Source of the DNA: an uncultured Paracoccaceae bacterium
GTDB lineage: Bacteria > Pseudomonadota > Alphaproteobacteria > Rhodobacterales > Rhodobacteraceae
DNA length: 64,000 nucleotides
Assembly (NCBI GenBank): GCA_947499715.1
Contig: CANMPL010000010.1
Span: forward strand, 56,447-120,446
Reading direction: 5' to 3'
Shown here: positions 17,011 to 26,503 of the stretch, piece by piece
Numbering within the stretch: the first letter of the stretch is position 1
Layout of the letters: every line of letters begins with the position of its first letter
Notes under the pieces: model-generated
What the model saw: only the letters and a program-made list of their open reading frames with translations
Database searches by the model: none
Told to the model about the DNA's origin: nothing
Position numbers and translations under genes: made by a program

Positions 17011-20000
17011 AACATCTGATTGCCGTAAGCCTATTGGTCAGTTTGCCGAATTTCGCCTTTGCACAAGAGGCGTCTGACGAAGACAAAAGCTTTCTGACCA
17101 AGCTGATCGAAGATAATTTGTCAGGCGACGAGCGTGTCGTGAACGTGCAAGGGTTTCAGGGGGCTCTCAGCTCTGAGGCGACCATACGGCAATTGACCGT
17201 TGCAGATAGCGAAGGCGTCTGGCTCACGCTTGATAACGTGACCCTTATCTGGAGCCGCAGCGCCCTGCTGCGCGGTGCGATTGACGTGGACGAACTGAGC
17301 GCGGAACAAATCATTGTTTCGCGTGCACCCCTTCCCTCAGGCGTTGAGGTTCCAAGTGCCGAAGCCACGCCCTTTGCGCTTCCAGAACTGCCCGTCAGTA
17401 TTCAATTGGACCAACTGGCAATCGACCGGATTGAATTGGGCGAAAGCTTTCTAGGCGAACCGCTGGCCTTTCAAGTCACAGGGGCTGCCGGTCTGTCGGG
17501 GGGGGAAGGCAGCGCCAATATCACGGCAGAACGGTTGGACGGCAAAACCGGTCGGTTCGCGATAGTTGGCGATTATGCAAATACGTCTCGCCAGTTGAAC
17601 ATTGACCTCGACCTGACAGAGGGACCTGCTGGCATTGTCGCACAACTTATCGATTTACCCGGCGAACCCGATCTTGCGCTAAAACTGCAAGGCGCTGGAC
17701 CGCTCAGCGATTTCGCGGCGAACCTAAAGCTTGCGACAGAAGGTCAGCCGCGCCTGCAGGGTGCCTTTGAACTGATCACGGCGGACGACGGCGGAAGTCA
17801 GTTCTCTCTTGATGTCGGTGGCAATATCGCGCCGCTTCTTGCACCGGACTATCAGGAATTCTTTGGCACCGATGTCGCTCTTATCGCAGAAGGCAAGCAA
17901 AGCGATGCGGGCGGCTTTGATCTGTCAAAGCTGGACATCAACGCCGACAAACTGCGTCTGAACGGCAGTGCAGCGATTGGACCCGGCGGTTGGCCTGAAC
18001 AGATCTCACTTGATGGAACCATTGCCAGCGACGACGGCGACATTGTTTTGCTACCGCTGTCGGGGCCCAAGACCTTTGTTGACCGGGTCACGCTGAACCT
18101 CGGGTATGATCGGCGCGTGTCAAATGACTGGACCGCCGCGTTTGACGTCGTCGGCTTTGATCGGCCCGGATTGCTGGTCAGGCAAATCAGCCTCAACGGT
18201 GGCGGCGAGATCATCGCAGGCACAGGCAATGCGGTGGGTCAGGTCACAGCCGATATGGCCTATTCAGCCAACGGTGTAGAATTGGACGACGCAGGCGCTG
18301 CAGAAGCGTTGGGTGACGCCATCACTGGCAACTTTACCTTGGCCTATGAGGAAGACAAACCAACTGAGATAAGCCGCCTGACGCTGACCGGGGCCGGCGT
18401 TGATATGCAAGCCGACGCCACAATCGCGACCCCCGCCGACAACCTTGCGACACAAGCCAATGTTATCCTATCCGCAGAAGCGCTCAGCCGATTTGCGACA
18501 CTTATCGGTCAGTCGGATCTGGCGGGCTCAGCCGATCTGACGATCATCTCAAACATTAGCCCTCTAGACGGTCAGTACGACGTCTTGATGTCAGGGATGA
18601 CCACTGATCTTGCCGTCGGCATCGCACAACTTGACCCGCTGCTTGCGGGCGCTGGCACTTTGTCATTGCAGGCCGTTCGCGATACGACAGGCACGCGAAT
18701 AGAGGGCCTTCGCATCGCATCAGAAGAGGCATTGGTAACCGCAAATGCCGCACTCACAAGCACCGTGAGTGAAGCAACATTCAGCGTTTCGGTGAATGAC
18801 GTGTCCTTGGTCCAGGACGGGCTGGACGGCCCTGCCAGCCTGACCGCGAATGCCAAGCGTGATGCTGCGGGTGTCATTGCATTTGACCTTGTGGGAACAG
18901 GACCCGCCGCAGATCTTTCAGCCGAAGGCACGGTCAACCCCGCAGAAACCGGCCAGACCATAAACGCCACTGTCGCCGCCGCCATCACCGATCTAACGCG
19001 CTACCGTCAAGTGAGTGGGCAGGACAACCTTGGCGGGGCAGCGATGATCAGCGCAAGTGGTGTATTGCTGAGCGACGGGCTTCGGTTTGATGCCGACATC
19101 GATGCCCAAACCCGTGAACTTGAAACCGGTATCGTCCAACTCGACCCATTGCTGGACGGCCCAGGCACTGTCACGGCGAGCGTTGCCCGCACCGGAGCCG
19201 ATCTTTATCGCCTGACGGATTTGTCTGTTCAAACGCCTGCCCTTGATCTGAAAGCTGACGCGAATGGTGGGATCAATGGCCCGGCGGATGCAGTTCTGGA
19301 CCTTACGATCAATGATGCAGGTCAGCTTGCGCAGGGTCTTGTCGGGCCGCTTGACCTTGATGTCACATTGAGTCGCGATGACGCAGGCACAATCGCCACC
19401 GATCTTGTGGCACTGGGGTCTGGAACTGATGTTCGCCTCAATGCCACAGCGACGCCCTTGGGCGCGCTCTTTAACCTGTCAGGCAAGCTTGACGCTGATG
19501 TCGCTGATCTTTCACCCTTCGCGCAACTAGCAGGACGGGCAATTGATGGCGGGATCTCGGCCGAAATCTCTGGCACCGCACTTTCCGATCTGAGCCGTTT
19601 TGATACCGACGTGACGGTTGGCACTCGCAATCTGGCGATTGGCGACGCCAAGATCGATCCGATCCTTTCTGGCGACGGCGTGCTGCAAGGAACGGCCAGT
19701 CGAGATGCGCAAGGCATAGCAAAGGCCGACCTGCGGGCGACGCTTGGTGATACCGCGGCAACGCTCAATGCAACAGCAACCCCGCAAGGCGATGCCTTTG
19801 CGATTGACGGCACACTTGATGCGCGCGTGGGCACCCTCAACCGCTTCCGCGCAATCGCAGGTTTGCCACTTTCAGGTCGTTTCGCTGCGAAAATATCCGG
19901 GAATGCTGTGACAGATCTAAGCGGGATGGACGCGCAGATCGACATTACAACAGACAGCCCAGCCATCGGTAACGCGATGGTCGATCAATTGCTTCGCGGC

Positions 20001-21608
20001 GCGGGCGCACTTCAGGCAAGGGTGCAGCGAACCACAAATGGCTATGCGATCCGCGATTTCGCAGCACGCACCCCGGCCCTAAGCGCAAGTGGCGCAGTTG
20101 ATGCACGCGACGATGGCACGGGTGCTGCACAGATTGAGGCCCGTCTGAACGATATCGGCCCGCTTACCGGCGGCAGCCTTTCAGGCCCAGCGACAGCAAA
20201 CGGCACTGCAAACCGATTCAGTGGTGGCTGGGGCATCGATCTGAATGCCACCGGCCCCGCTGGCATTGGCGCAAATGTCGACGGCCAAGTGTCCGACGAC
20301 GGTAACCTAAATCTTACGATCGGCGGGACCGCGCCGCTTGGGCTTGCCAACAGTTTTATTGAACCGCGCCGAATCAATGGCGACGTTGTTTTCAACATCG
20401 CAGTCAACGGTCCCCCCGCGTTGTCGTCCGTTTCCGGGCAAATCAATACCAACGGCACACGCGCCACGGCCCCCACATTGGGATTGGCGCTTGAAGACAT
20501 CTCGGGCGGCGTCACATTGTCCGGTGACAGGGCGCAAGTGGATCTGCGTGGCAACGTTGGCAGCGGTGGAGCCCTCGCAATCAGCGGTCCCGTCACACTG
20601 GTCGCGCCCTTTAACGGCAATCTTGCAATCGATCTGAACAATGTTGTTCTTGAGGATCCGACGCTCTACCGCACATCCGTCAATGGCACCGTTGGATTGG
20701 ATGGCGCGCTTGCAGGTGGTGCGCGCATCGCAGGCACCCTGAATATTGGTGAAACAGAAGTGCAGGTCCCTTCATCCGGGATCGGTGCGCTAGGCGACCT
20801 GCCAAATGTCACCCACATCGGTGCAAAACAGAACGTCCGTACAACGCTTGAACGCGCCGGGGCAACGACGCAAAGCAACGATCAAGTCAGCGAAGGGACC
20901 GGCGGTGCGGGCTTTCCACTTGGGATCACGATCAACGCGCCCAACCGGATCTTTATCCGTGGCCGCGGCCTTGATGCCGAACTGGGTGGTACGCTGAATA
21001 TTGGCGGCACCAGCAATGCTGTTGTGCCAATCGGGCAATTCGATCTTGTCCGCGGCCGCCTTGATATCTTGCAACAGCGCTTCGATCTCACCGAAGGATC
21101 CGCAACCCTACAAGGCGATTTCATTCCTTATCTGCGTCTTGTTGCTGAAACTGAAACCCAAACCGGAACGACGGTTCGGATCATTGTCGAGGGCCCCGCC
21201 AACGCGCCCGATGTGACTTTCGAATCCTCACCGGAGTTGCCGCAGGACGAAGTTCTGTCGCAACTCATCTTTGGCCGCAACATCAGCGAAATCAGCCCCC
21301 TTCAAGCGGTGCAGCTTGCAGCGGCTGTTGGCACGCTAGCGGGGCGAGGTGGTGGCGGGATCATCGACAATTTTCGTGCCAACATCGGATTGGACGACTT
21401 TGACGTGACCACTGATGCCGACGGCAATGCGGCTGTGCGCGCGGGTAAGTATCTGTCAGAAAACGTCTATACCGATGTGACGATCAATTCTGAGGGCGAT
21501 ACTGAGATTAACCTGAACCTCGACATCACGTCAGAGATCACCGCGAAAGGCACGGTTGATGCGGATGGTGAGACCAGCATCGGGGTGTTCTTTGAACGCG
21601 ACTACTGA
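17007..21608 (+). CDS. tamB: Translocation and assembly module protein TamB
   Basis: This 1533-residue AsmA/TamB-type protein bridges the inner membrane to TamA. It starts with a TTG overlapping the tamA TGA. The start is supported by the signal sequence/anchor that follows immediately (KHLIAVSLLVSLPNFAFAQ). The middle is a long, repetitive beta-rich region with many ITDLTRY/LSRFDTD-like units, as expected for the hydrophobic groove. The C-terminal DUF490 domain (about 1150-1533) includes VRTTLERAGATTQ, NAPNRIFIRGRGLDAELGG and LPQDEVLSQLIFGRN. It ends GVFFERDY. Length and order with tamA are typical. Confidence 0.93.
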   Translation: MKHLIAVSLLVSLPNFAFAQEASDEDKSFLTKLIEDNLSGDERVVNVQGFQGALSSEATIRQLTVADSEGVWLTLDNVTLIWSRSALLRGAIDVDELSAEQIIVSRAPLPSGVEVPSAEATPFALPELPVSIQLDQLAIDRIELGESFLGEPLAFQVTGAAGLSGGEGSANITAERLDGKTGRFAIVGDYANTSRQLNIDLDLTEGPAGIVAQLIDLPGEPDLALKLQGAGPLSDFAANLKLATEGQPRLQGAFELITADDGGSQFSLDVGGNIAPLLAPDYQEFFGTDVALIAEGKQSDAGGFDLSKLDINADKLRLNGSAAIGPGGWPEQISLDGTIASDDGDIVLLPLSGPKTFVDRVTLNLGYDRRVSNDWTAAFDVVGFDRPGLLVRQISLNGGGEIIAGTGNAVGQVTADMAYSANGVELDDAGAAEALGDAITGNFTLAYEEDKPTEISRLTLTGAGVDMQADATIATPADNLATQANVILSAEALSRFATLIGQSDLAGSADLTIISNISPLDGQYDVLMSGMTTDLAVGIAQLDPLLAGAGTLSLQAVRDTTGTRIEGLRIASEEALVTANAALTSTVSEATFSVSVNDVSLVQDGLDGPASLTANAKRDAAGVIAFDLVGTGPAADLSAEGTVNPAETGQTINATVAAAITDLTRYRQVSGQDNLGGAAMISASGVLLSDGLRFDADIDAQTRELETGIVQLDPLLDGPGTVTASVARTGADLYRLTDLSVQTPALDLKADANGGINGPADAVLDLTINDAGQLAQGLVGPLDLDVTLSRDDAGTIATDLVALGSGTDVRLNATATPLGALFNLSGKLDADVADLSPFAQLAGRAIDGGISAEISGTALSDLSRFDTDVTVGTRNLAIGDAKIDPILSGDGVLQGTASRDAQGIAKADLRATLGDTAATLNATATPQGDAFAIDGTLDARVGTLNRFRAIAGLPLSGRFAAKISGNAVTDLSGMDAQIDITTDSPAIGNAMVDQLLRGAGALQARVQRTTNGYAIRDFAARTPALSASGAVDARDDGTGAAQIEARLNDIGPLTGGSLSGPATANGTANRFSGGWGIDLNATGPAGIGANVDGQVSDDGNLNLTIGGTAPLGLANSFIEPRRINGDVVFNIAVNGPPALSSVSGQINTNGTRATAPTLGLALEDISGGVTLSGDRAQVDLRGNVGSGGALAISGPVTLVAPFNGNLAIDLNNVVLEDPTLYRTSVNGTVGLDGALAGGARIAGTLNIGETEVQVPSSGIGALGDLPNVTHIGAKQNVRTTLERAGATTQSNDQVSEGTGGAGFPLGITINAPNRIFIRGRGLDAELGGTLNIGGTSNAVVPIGQFDLVRGRLDILQQRFDLTEGSATLQGDFIPYLRLVAETETQTGTTVRIIVEGPANAPDVTFESSPELPQDEVLSQLIFGRNISEISPLQAVQLAAAVGTLAGRGGGGIIDNFRANIGLDDFDVTTDADGNAAVRAGKYLSENVYTDVTINSEGDTEINLNLDITSEITAKGTVDADGETSIGVFFERDY

Positions 21609-22284
21609 TCCCCGCGCAATCATGGCCGCGCATAACAATGCGGATTGGTATGCGATGATGGCGGACCTGCACGGGCTGCGGTGTCGCCGCGATGATCTGT
21701 GCTTTGAAATGCTGGATCAACCGCCGCCCTTTCATAGCTGGATGACGACGCTTGATCCGACCAACCCGGAGGCCGTGATGGCCTGCGTGGCTGCCCATCC
21801 GACGCAAAAGGGATTTGGGATCAAGGACGGGTTTGATGCCTTGCCCCTGAACGATCCGCGCATGAAACCGGGTTTTTCCGCCTCTTGGATATGGGCGGAA
21901 ACGGCGCAACCTGCCGATACAAGCGGTTGGGAAAAGATCACGACACCGGCGGCTTTGGACGCGCGGGAGGCAGCGTGGCACGCGCCCAACCCGCCCAAAT
22001 GGCAGCAGTTTCCGCCTGCGATCCTTGACCGCGCGGATGTGACCATCTGGGGCCGCAAGGCGGGTAATGGCTATGACGCAGGCGGGATCGCCAACCGCTC
22101 CCCCGATTGCATCGGCCTGTCCAACGTCTTTGGCGAAGGTGCCTTTGCCCCGGTCGCGGCGCTTGCGTGCGAGATCGGCGGACCGCTTGTGGGCTATGAG
22201 CGCGGCAATGATCTGGTCGCGGCACAGGCCGCGGGATTTGCCCTCACCGGATCGTTGCGGGTCTGGTTCAGTGCAGACCCTTAA
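21592..22284 (+). CDS. GNAT-like hypothetical protein
   Basis: This protein of about 230 residues has a C-terminal half that resembles a GNAT fold: VFGEGAFAPVAALACEIGG, then GYERGNDLVAAQAAGFALTGSLRVWF, the typical final segment. The N-terminal half is less familiar, and no clear acetyl-CoA loop is visible. It may start at a TTG (21592) overlapping the end of tamB or at ATG 21622; neither has a strong ribosome binding site. It directly follows tamA-tamB and is probably cotranscribed, but a role in envelope assembly is not implied. Its TAA shares TTAA (22281-22284) with the convergent gene. Confidence 0.65.
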   Translation: MNATTDPRAIMAAHNNADWYAMMADLHGLRCRRDDLCFEMLDQPPPFHSWMTTLDPTNPEAVMACVAAHPTQKGFGIKDGFDALPLNDPRMKPGFSASWIWAETAQPADTSGWEKITTPAALDAREAAWHAPNPPKWQQFPPAILDRADVTIWGRKAGNGYDAGGIANRSPDCIGLSNVFGEGAFAPVAALACEIGGPLVGYERGNDLVAAQAAGFALTGSLRVWFSADP

Positions 22285-22577
22285 CTCCTCAGCACAAACC
22301 GCTGACCATTCCAGAGCGTCGCTACAAGGCTCATGGTCCACGGCAGGTAGAACAGGATCGACGCGACAGTAATCACCCAGAAATGCACGTCCGGCCCATC
22401 GATGGGCTCGGGCCCCACGCCAAGCCGTGCCAGCACCGTGCTCAAAACCATAATCATAAGCACGATCACGATCGACACCGCCAGAAAGACCGCCAAAGCC
22501 CGCAAAAACGCGCGACCTGCCGGACCATCGGTCAGGAACGTCCAAAACCTAACGAAGAGGTGCACGACGCGTCGCAT
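22281..22577 (-). CDS. Small two-helix membrane protein at the end of the opp operon
   Basis: This 98-residue protein has two hydrophobic helices (about 23-50 and 67-87) and Arg-rich ends. I do not recognise a family. It starts 3 bases after the oppF stop, so it is the sixth gene of the peptide importer operon. It could be an accessory subunit, or simply be cotranscribed. Confidence 0.7.
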   Translation of the reverse strand: MRRVVHLFVRFWTFLTDGPAGRAFLRALAVFLAVSIVIVLMIMVLSTVLARLGVGPEPIDGPDVHFWVITVASILFYLPWTMSLVATLWNGQRFVLRS

Positions 22578-22580
22578 CCC

Positions 22581-23588
22581 CTAGGCTGTGACCGCCAGCA
22601 CATCCTGTGCGGCGTGGAAGGGACAGGCGACGAAATGGCCTTGGCCGAGGTCTTTGAACACGGGCAGATCGCCCGCACAGGACGCCTGCGCCTTGGGGCA
22701 CCGGGTGCGAAACACGCAGCCCGAAGGCGGGGCAAGGGGCGACGGCAGCTCCCCTTCTAGGATTGGGCGCACGCGGGCCTTTTCCAGCGCGGGATCGGGG
22801 ATCGGCACGGAAGAGATCAGGGCTTGGCTATAGGGGTGCTCTGGCCGTGTTGTCAGCGTTTCTGCGTCGGCCATCTCCATCTGGCGGCCCAGATACATCA
22901 CGATGATCTGGTCGCTGATGTGTTTCACAACGCTCAGGTCGTGGGCGATAAAGATCATCGATAACCCCATGTCGCGCTGCAGTGCCATCAGCAGATTCAC
23001 CACCTGCGCCTGCACCGAGACATCCAGCGCCGAGACGGGTTCATCACAAATCAAAAGCTTGGGCTTCATGATCAGCGCGCGGGCAATGCCGATGCGCTGA
23101 CATTGGCCACCAGAGAATTCATGGGGGTAACGGTTGATCAAATTGGGCAGCAGCCCGACCTTTTCCATCAACTCTTGCACACGCTTCTTGCGCTCTGTCC
23201 GGCTGGTGCCGGGTTCGTGGGTAACCAGCGGTTCGGCGATGATCTCACCCACAGTCATGCGCGGGTTCAGCGCGGCCAACGGGTCTTGAAAGATCATCTG
23301 CACATCACGGCGGTGGACGCGCCGTTGCGCTGGCGACATGGCTGCAAGGTCATGGCCTTCAAAGTCGATGACTCCCTGCGACGACGGGACTGTGCCGACA
23401 ATCGCGCGGGCAAGTGTGGATTTGCCAGAACCAGACTCGCCCACAACACCAAGACATTGCCCAGCTTCAAGATCGAAGGACATTTGGCTGACGGCCTGCA
23501 ACTTGTTAGGTGGTGTCCAAGGCCACGAACCGGGCCGGCGGACGTCAAAAGTGACCGACAGATCGCGGACAGACAGGATCGTTGACAT
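22581..23588 (-). CDS. oppF: Oligopeptide ABC transporter ATP-binding protein OppF
   Basis: This 335-residue ATPase has Walker A GESGSGKST, signature FSGGQCQRIGIARAL and Walker B LLICDEPVSALD. The C-terminal oligopeptide/dipeptide (oligo_HPY) domain contains CVFRTRCPKAQASC. It pairs with OppD to power peptide import through OppBC. Its ATG overlaps the oppD TGA by one base (TGATG). Confidence 0.93.
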   Translation of the reverse strand: MSTILSVRDLSVTFDVRRPGSWPWTPPNKLQAVSQMSFDLEAGQCLGVVGESGSGKSTLARAIVGTVPSSQGVIDFEGHDLAAMSPAQRRVHRRDVQMIFQDPLAALNPRMTVGEIIAEPLVTHEPGTSRTERKKRVQELMEKVGLLPNLINRYPHEFSGGQCQRIGIARALIMKPKLLICDEPVSALDVSVQAQVVNLLMALQRDMGLSMIFIAHDLSVVKHISDQIIVMYLGRQMEMADAETLTTRPEHPYSQALISSVPIPDPALEKARVRPILEGELPSPLAPPSGCVFRTRCPKAQASCAGDLPVFKDLGQGHFVACPFHAAQDVLAVTA

Positions 23589-24556
23589 CAGGCGACCTCC
23601 TCTAGCGGCAAGAGGCAGGCGCGACGGCGATCTGTGCCAAACCCCTGCAATTCCGGGCGCAGGCTGGCGCAGGTGTTCTGAACCTGTGCGCAGCGGGGTG
23701 AGAACGGACAGCCCTGCGGCAGCCGCGACATATCAGGCGGCTCACCTGCGATGGTCAGCAGTTCCGCATCGGCGCGATCAAGACGCGGCACTGCCTTGAG
23801 CAAACCGCGCGTGTAAGGATGACTGGGGTTGTCAAATAGCGCCTGAGTCGGCCCGTCTTCCATGATCTGCCCACCATAAAGCACCAGCGTCCGGTCACAG
23901 AAACCCGCCACGACGCCTAGGTCATGGGTGATCAGGATGATGGCCGTGCCAAACTCATCCCGGATCTCACCCAAAAGTTGCATGATCTGCGCCTGCACCG
24001 TGACATCCAGTGCTGTCGTCGGCTCATCCGCGATCAGCAGGCGCGGCTGGCACAGCAGCGACATGGCGATCATGATCCGCTGCCGCATCCCCCCGGAAAA
24101 CTCGTGCGGAAAACTGCGGATACGGTTGCGGGCATCGGGGATCTTGACCGCGTCCAGCATCTTGGCGCTTTCGGCAATCGCGTCGGTCTTGGACAACCCC
24201 TTGTGCAACATCAGCACCTCGGCCATCTGCTCTGATATGCGGATGTAGGGATTGAGCGACGTCATTGGGTCCTGAAAGATCATCGCGATCTCTTTGCTGC
24301 GGATCTTATTGAGGTCGCGCAGCGACATCTTCAACAGATCCTTGCCATCAAAACGCGCTTCTCCTGTAGCACGACCATTCTTGGCCAAGAGGCCCATCGC
24401 GGCAAAGGCGGTCTGGCTTTTACCCGACCCGCTTTCGCCGACAATCGCCAGTGTCTCGCCCGCATCGATGCCAAAGCTAACGCCGTTGACCGCATTCACA
24501 TCGCCATCGGCGGTGGTGAAGGTCACGCGCATGTTATCGATTTCCAAAAGGCTCAT
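23588..24556 (-). CDS. oppD: Oligopeptide ABC transporter ATP-binding protein OppD
   Basis: This 322-residue ATPase has Walker A GESGSGKSQT, signature FSGGMRQRIMIAMSL, Walker B LLIADEPTTALD and the C-terminal oligo_HPY domain with CPFSPRCAQVQNTC. The Cys pattern, also present in OppF, resembles the cluster-binding cysteines reported for some Dpp/Opp ATPases. I choose ATG 24556 (MSLLEIDNMRV), one base after the oppC stop; the frame is open upstream to 24652 inside oppC but adds unrelated residues. Confidence 0.93.
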   Translation of the reverse strand: MSLLEIDNMRVTFTTADGDVNAVNGVSFGIDAGETLAIVGESGSGKSQTAFAAMGLLAKNGRATGEARFDGKDLLKMSLRDLNKIRSKEIAMIFQDPMTSLNPYIRISEQMAEVLMLHKGLSKTDAIAESAKMLDAVKIPDARNRIRSFPHEFSGGMRQRIMIAMSLLCQPRLLIADEPTTALDVTVQAQIMQLLGEIRDEFGTAIILITHDLGVVAGFCDRTLVLYGGQIMEDGPTQALFDNPSHPYTRGLLKAVPRLDRADAELLTIAGEPPDMSRLPQGCPFSPRCAQVQNTCASLRPELQGFGTDRRRACLLPLEEVA

Positions 24557-24557
24557 A

Positions 24558-25484
24558 TCAGCGGTCCTTTGGGTCAAGTGCGTCCCGCAGGCCGTCGCCA
24601 ACAAAGAAAAACGCAAAAATGGTGACAACGAAAAAGCCCAACGGAAAGGCAAGTTGCCAAGGTGTGCCGTTGCCGATGTTCTTGTTCCCCTCGGAAATCA
24701 GCGCACCGAGCGAGGTGTTGGGTTCCTGCACGCCAAGGCCAAGGAAGCTGATGAAGCTTTCAAAGATGATCATCGAAGGCACCAGCAGAGTGGCATAGAC
24801 GATCACGATGCCAAGCAGGTTCGGCACGATGTGGCGCAGGATAATCTTGAGCGGGTGAACGCCCGTGGCAAAGGCCACTTCAACGAATTCCTTGTTCTTG
24901 ATCGTTAGGGTCTGGCCGCGTGCAATACGGGCCATATCCAGCCATGAAATCAGGCCGATGCCCAGAAACAGCATGAACAGCGAGCGGCCAAAGATCACCA
25001 GCATAAGGATCAGCACGAACATAAAGGGGATCGACATCAGCACGTCCACCGTGCGCATCATGATCCCATCAATGCGGCCCCCAAAATAACCCGCAGTCGC
25101 ACCATAAAGCGTGCCAACGATCACCGCGACCATGGCCCCCACGATGCCGACCATCAGCGAAATGCGCGTGCCCTGCACCACCCGCGCAAAAAGATCGCGA
25201 CCAGAGGCGTCAGTACCAAAGTAGTGCCCCGTTTCAAACGACGGCACACCTTGGGTGGCGTTAGCCCCCATCAGGGAAAAATCCACGAAATCCCGCTCCC
25301 ACTGCGCGACGAATTCGCCAAAGAACCCAAATGCCGCGATGCAAATCAGGATCACCAACGACACAACTGCCGCACGATTGCGGAAGAACCGTTCGCGCGC
25401 ATCACCCCACAGCGAACGGCCCTGCACTTCAGCCATGTGGGCTGCGTCTTCGAGGCTTTCGACGGTAGCTTTGTCAGGAAACAT
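24558..25484 (-). CDS. oppC: Oligopeptide ABC transporter permease OppC
   Basis: This 308-residue inner-membrane permease has the N-terminal OppC segment (RERFFRNRAAVVSLVILI, the first helix), a large periplasmic loop (GTDASGRDLFARVVQGTRISL), and the binding-protein-dependent core with the EAA-like loop ATGVHPLKIILRHIVPN that contacts the ATPases. Six helices are expected. I choose ATG 25484 (MFPDKATVES) because it follows the oppB stop closely; an in-frame ATG at 25523 would overlap oppB. Confidence 0.93.
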   Translation of the reverse strand: MFPDKATVESLEDAAHMAEVQGRSLWGDARERFFRNRAAVVSLVILICIAAFGFFGEFVAQWERDFVDFSLMGANATQGVPSFETGHYFGTDASGRDLFARVVQGTRISLMVGIVGAMVAVIVGTLYGATAGYFGGRIDGIMMRTVDVLMSIPFMFVLILMLVIFGRSLFMLFLGIGLISWLDMARIARGQTLTIKNKEFVEVAFATGVHPLKIILRHIVPNLLGIVIVYATLLVPSMIIFESFISFLGLGVQEPNTSLGALISEGNKNIGNGTPWQLAFPLGFFVVTIFAFFFVGDGLRDALDPKDR

Positions 25485-25495
25485 TTGCGCCCCTC

Positions 25496-26419
25496 TCAAT
25501 AGCGGATCTTGGGGTCGATCCACGCGTAAAGGATATCGACCACAAGGTTGAACAGGATGGTGAGCGAGCCCACAAGGATCGTGATCCCCATGATCACCGA
25601 ATAATCACGGCTAAAGGCAGAGTTCACAAAAAACTGCCCGATCCCGCCGGTGGAAAAGATCAGGTCAACCACCACAGAGCCGGTGATCATGCCCACAAAC
25701 GCAGGCCCCAGATAAGAAATCACGGGCAGCATTGTGGGCTTCAGCGCGTGTTTCCAGATCACGCGGGCAGGCGACAGCCCCTTGGCCCGTGCCGTGCGGA
25801 TGAAGTTGGTATTGAGCACTTCCAGCATCGAAGACCGCGTGATCCGCGCGATGGACGCCATGTAGGATGTGGACAAGGCAATCACGGGCATCACCAGATA
25901 TTGCCACTGCCCGCCGTTCCATCCCCCACCCGGCAAGATCCCAAGCCAGAGCGTAAAGACGATGATCAGGATGGGGCCCAGAACAAAGTTCGGCAGAACC
26001 TGCGCACCAACCGAAATGCCGACTGCCAGATAGTCCAGCCAGCTATTCTGTCGGATCGCAGCGGCGGCACCAAGCGAGACCCCGACCACAACAGCTACGA
26101 TAAAGGACCAAAAACCGTAGGTCAGCGTGACCGGAAACCCTTGGGCGATGATGTCGTTGACCGATCGGTCCTTGAATTTGAACGATGGACCAAAGTCGAA
26201 TTGTGTTGTCACGCTCCAGACATAGGTGGCGATACGTTTCCAGAACGGCTGATCCAGCCCGTATTTGGCCTCAAGATTGGCCAGCACCTGCGGCGGCAGG
26301 GGCCGTTCGGAATTGAACGGGCCACCGGGGGCCGCATACATCAGGATGAACGACAAGATCACGAGGATCAAAAGCGTCGGGACGGCCACGGCAAGGCGGC
26401 GGATAATATAGGCGGTCAT
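25496..26419 (-). CDS. oppB: Oligopeptide ABC transporter permease OppB
   Basis: This 307-residue inner-membrane permease begins TAYIIRRLAVAVPTLLIL, the family N-terminus and first helix. It carries the GGPFNSERPLPP loop and the EAA-type loop TARAKGLSPARVIWKHALKP. It ends with the ILYAWIDPKIRY tail typical of OppB/DppB. It is the second gene of the operon, separated from oppA by a strong hairpin. Confidence 0.94.
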   Translation of the reverse strand: MTAYIIRRLAVAVPTLLILVILSFILMYAAPGGPFNSERPLPPQVLANLEAKYGLDQPFWKRIATYVWSVTTQFDFGPSFKFKDRSVNDIIAQGFPVTLTYGFWSFIVAVVVGVSLGAAAAIRQNSWLDYLAVGISVGAQVLPNFVLGPILIIVFTLWLGILPGGGWNGGQWQYLVMPVIALSTSYMASIARITRSSMLEVLNTNFIRTARAKGLSPARVIWKHALKPTMLPVISYLGPAFVGMITGSVVVDLIFSTGGIGQFFVNSAFSRDYSVIMGITILVGSLTILFNLVVDILYAWIDPKIRY

Positions 26420-26458
26420 GTGCTTGGGTCCGTATCAGAAAGACGGAAAAACGAAACG

Positions 26459-26488
26459 ACCGCGCCCCCTGAACTCAGAGGGCGCGGT
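26459..26488 (-). terminator. Intercistronic hairpin between oppA and oppB (partial terminator or mRNA stabiliser)
   Basis: ACCGCGCCC (26459-26467) pairs perfectly with GGGCGCGGT (26480-26488). After one mismatch, three more base pairs (26469-26471 with 26476-26478) close a small loop. In the oppA direction it is followed by CGTTTCGTTTTTCC. Hairpins here commonly let the binding protein be made in excess over the permeases, through partial termination or protection of oppA mRNA. That role is inferred. Confidence 0.7.
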
Positions 26489-26503
26489 GTTTGTAGGGTC
26501 GGG

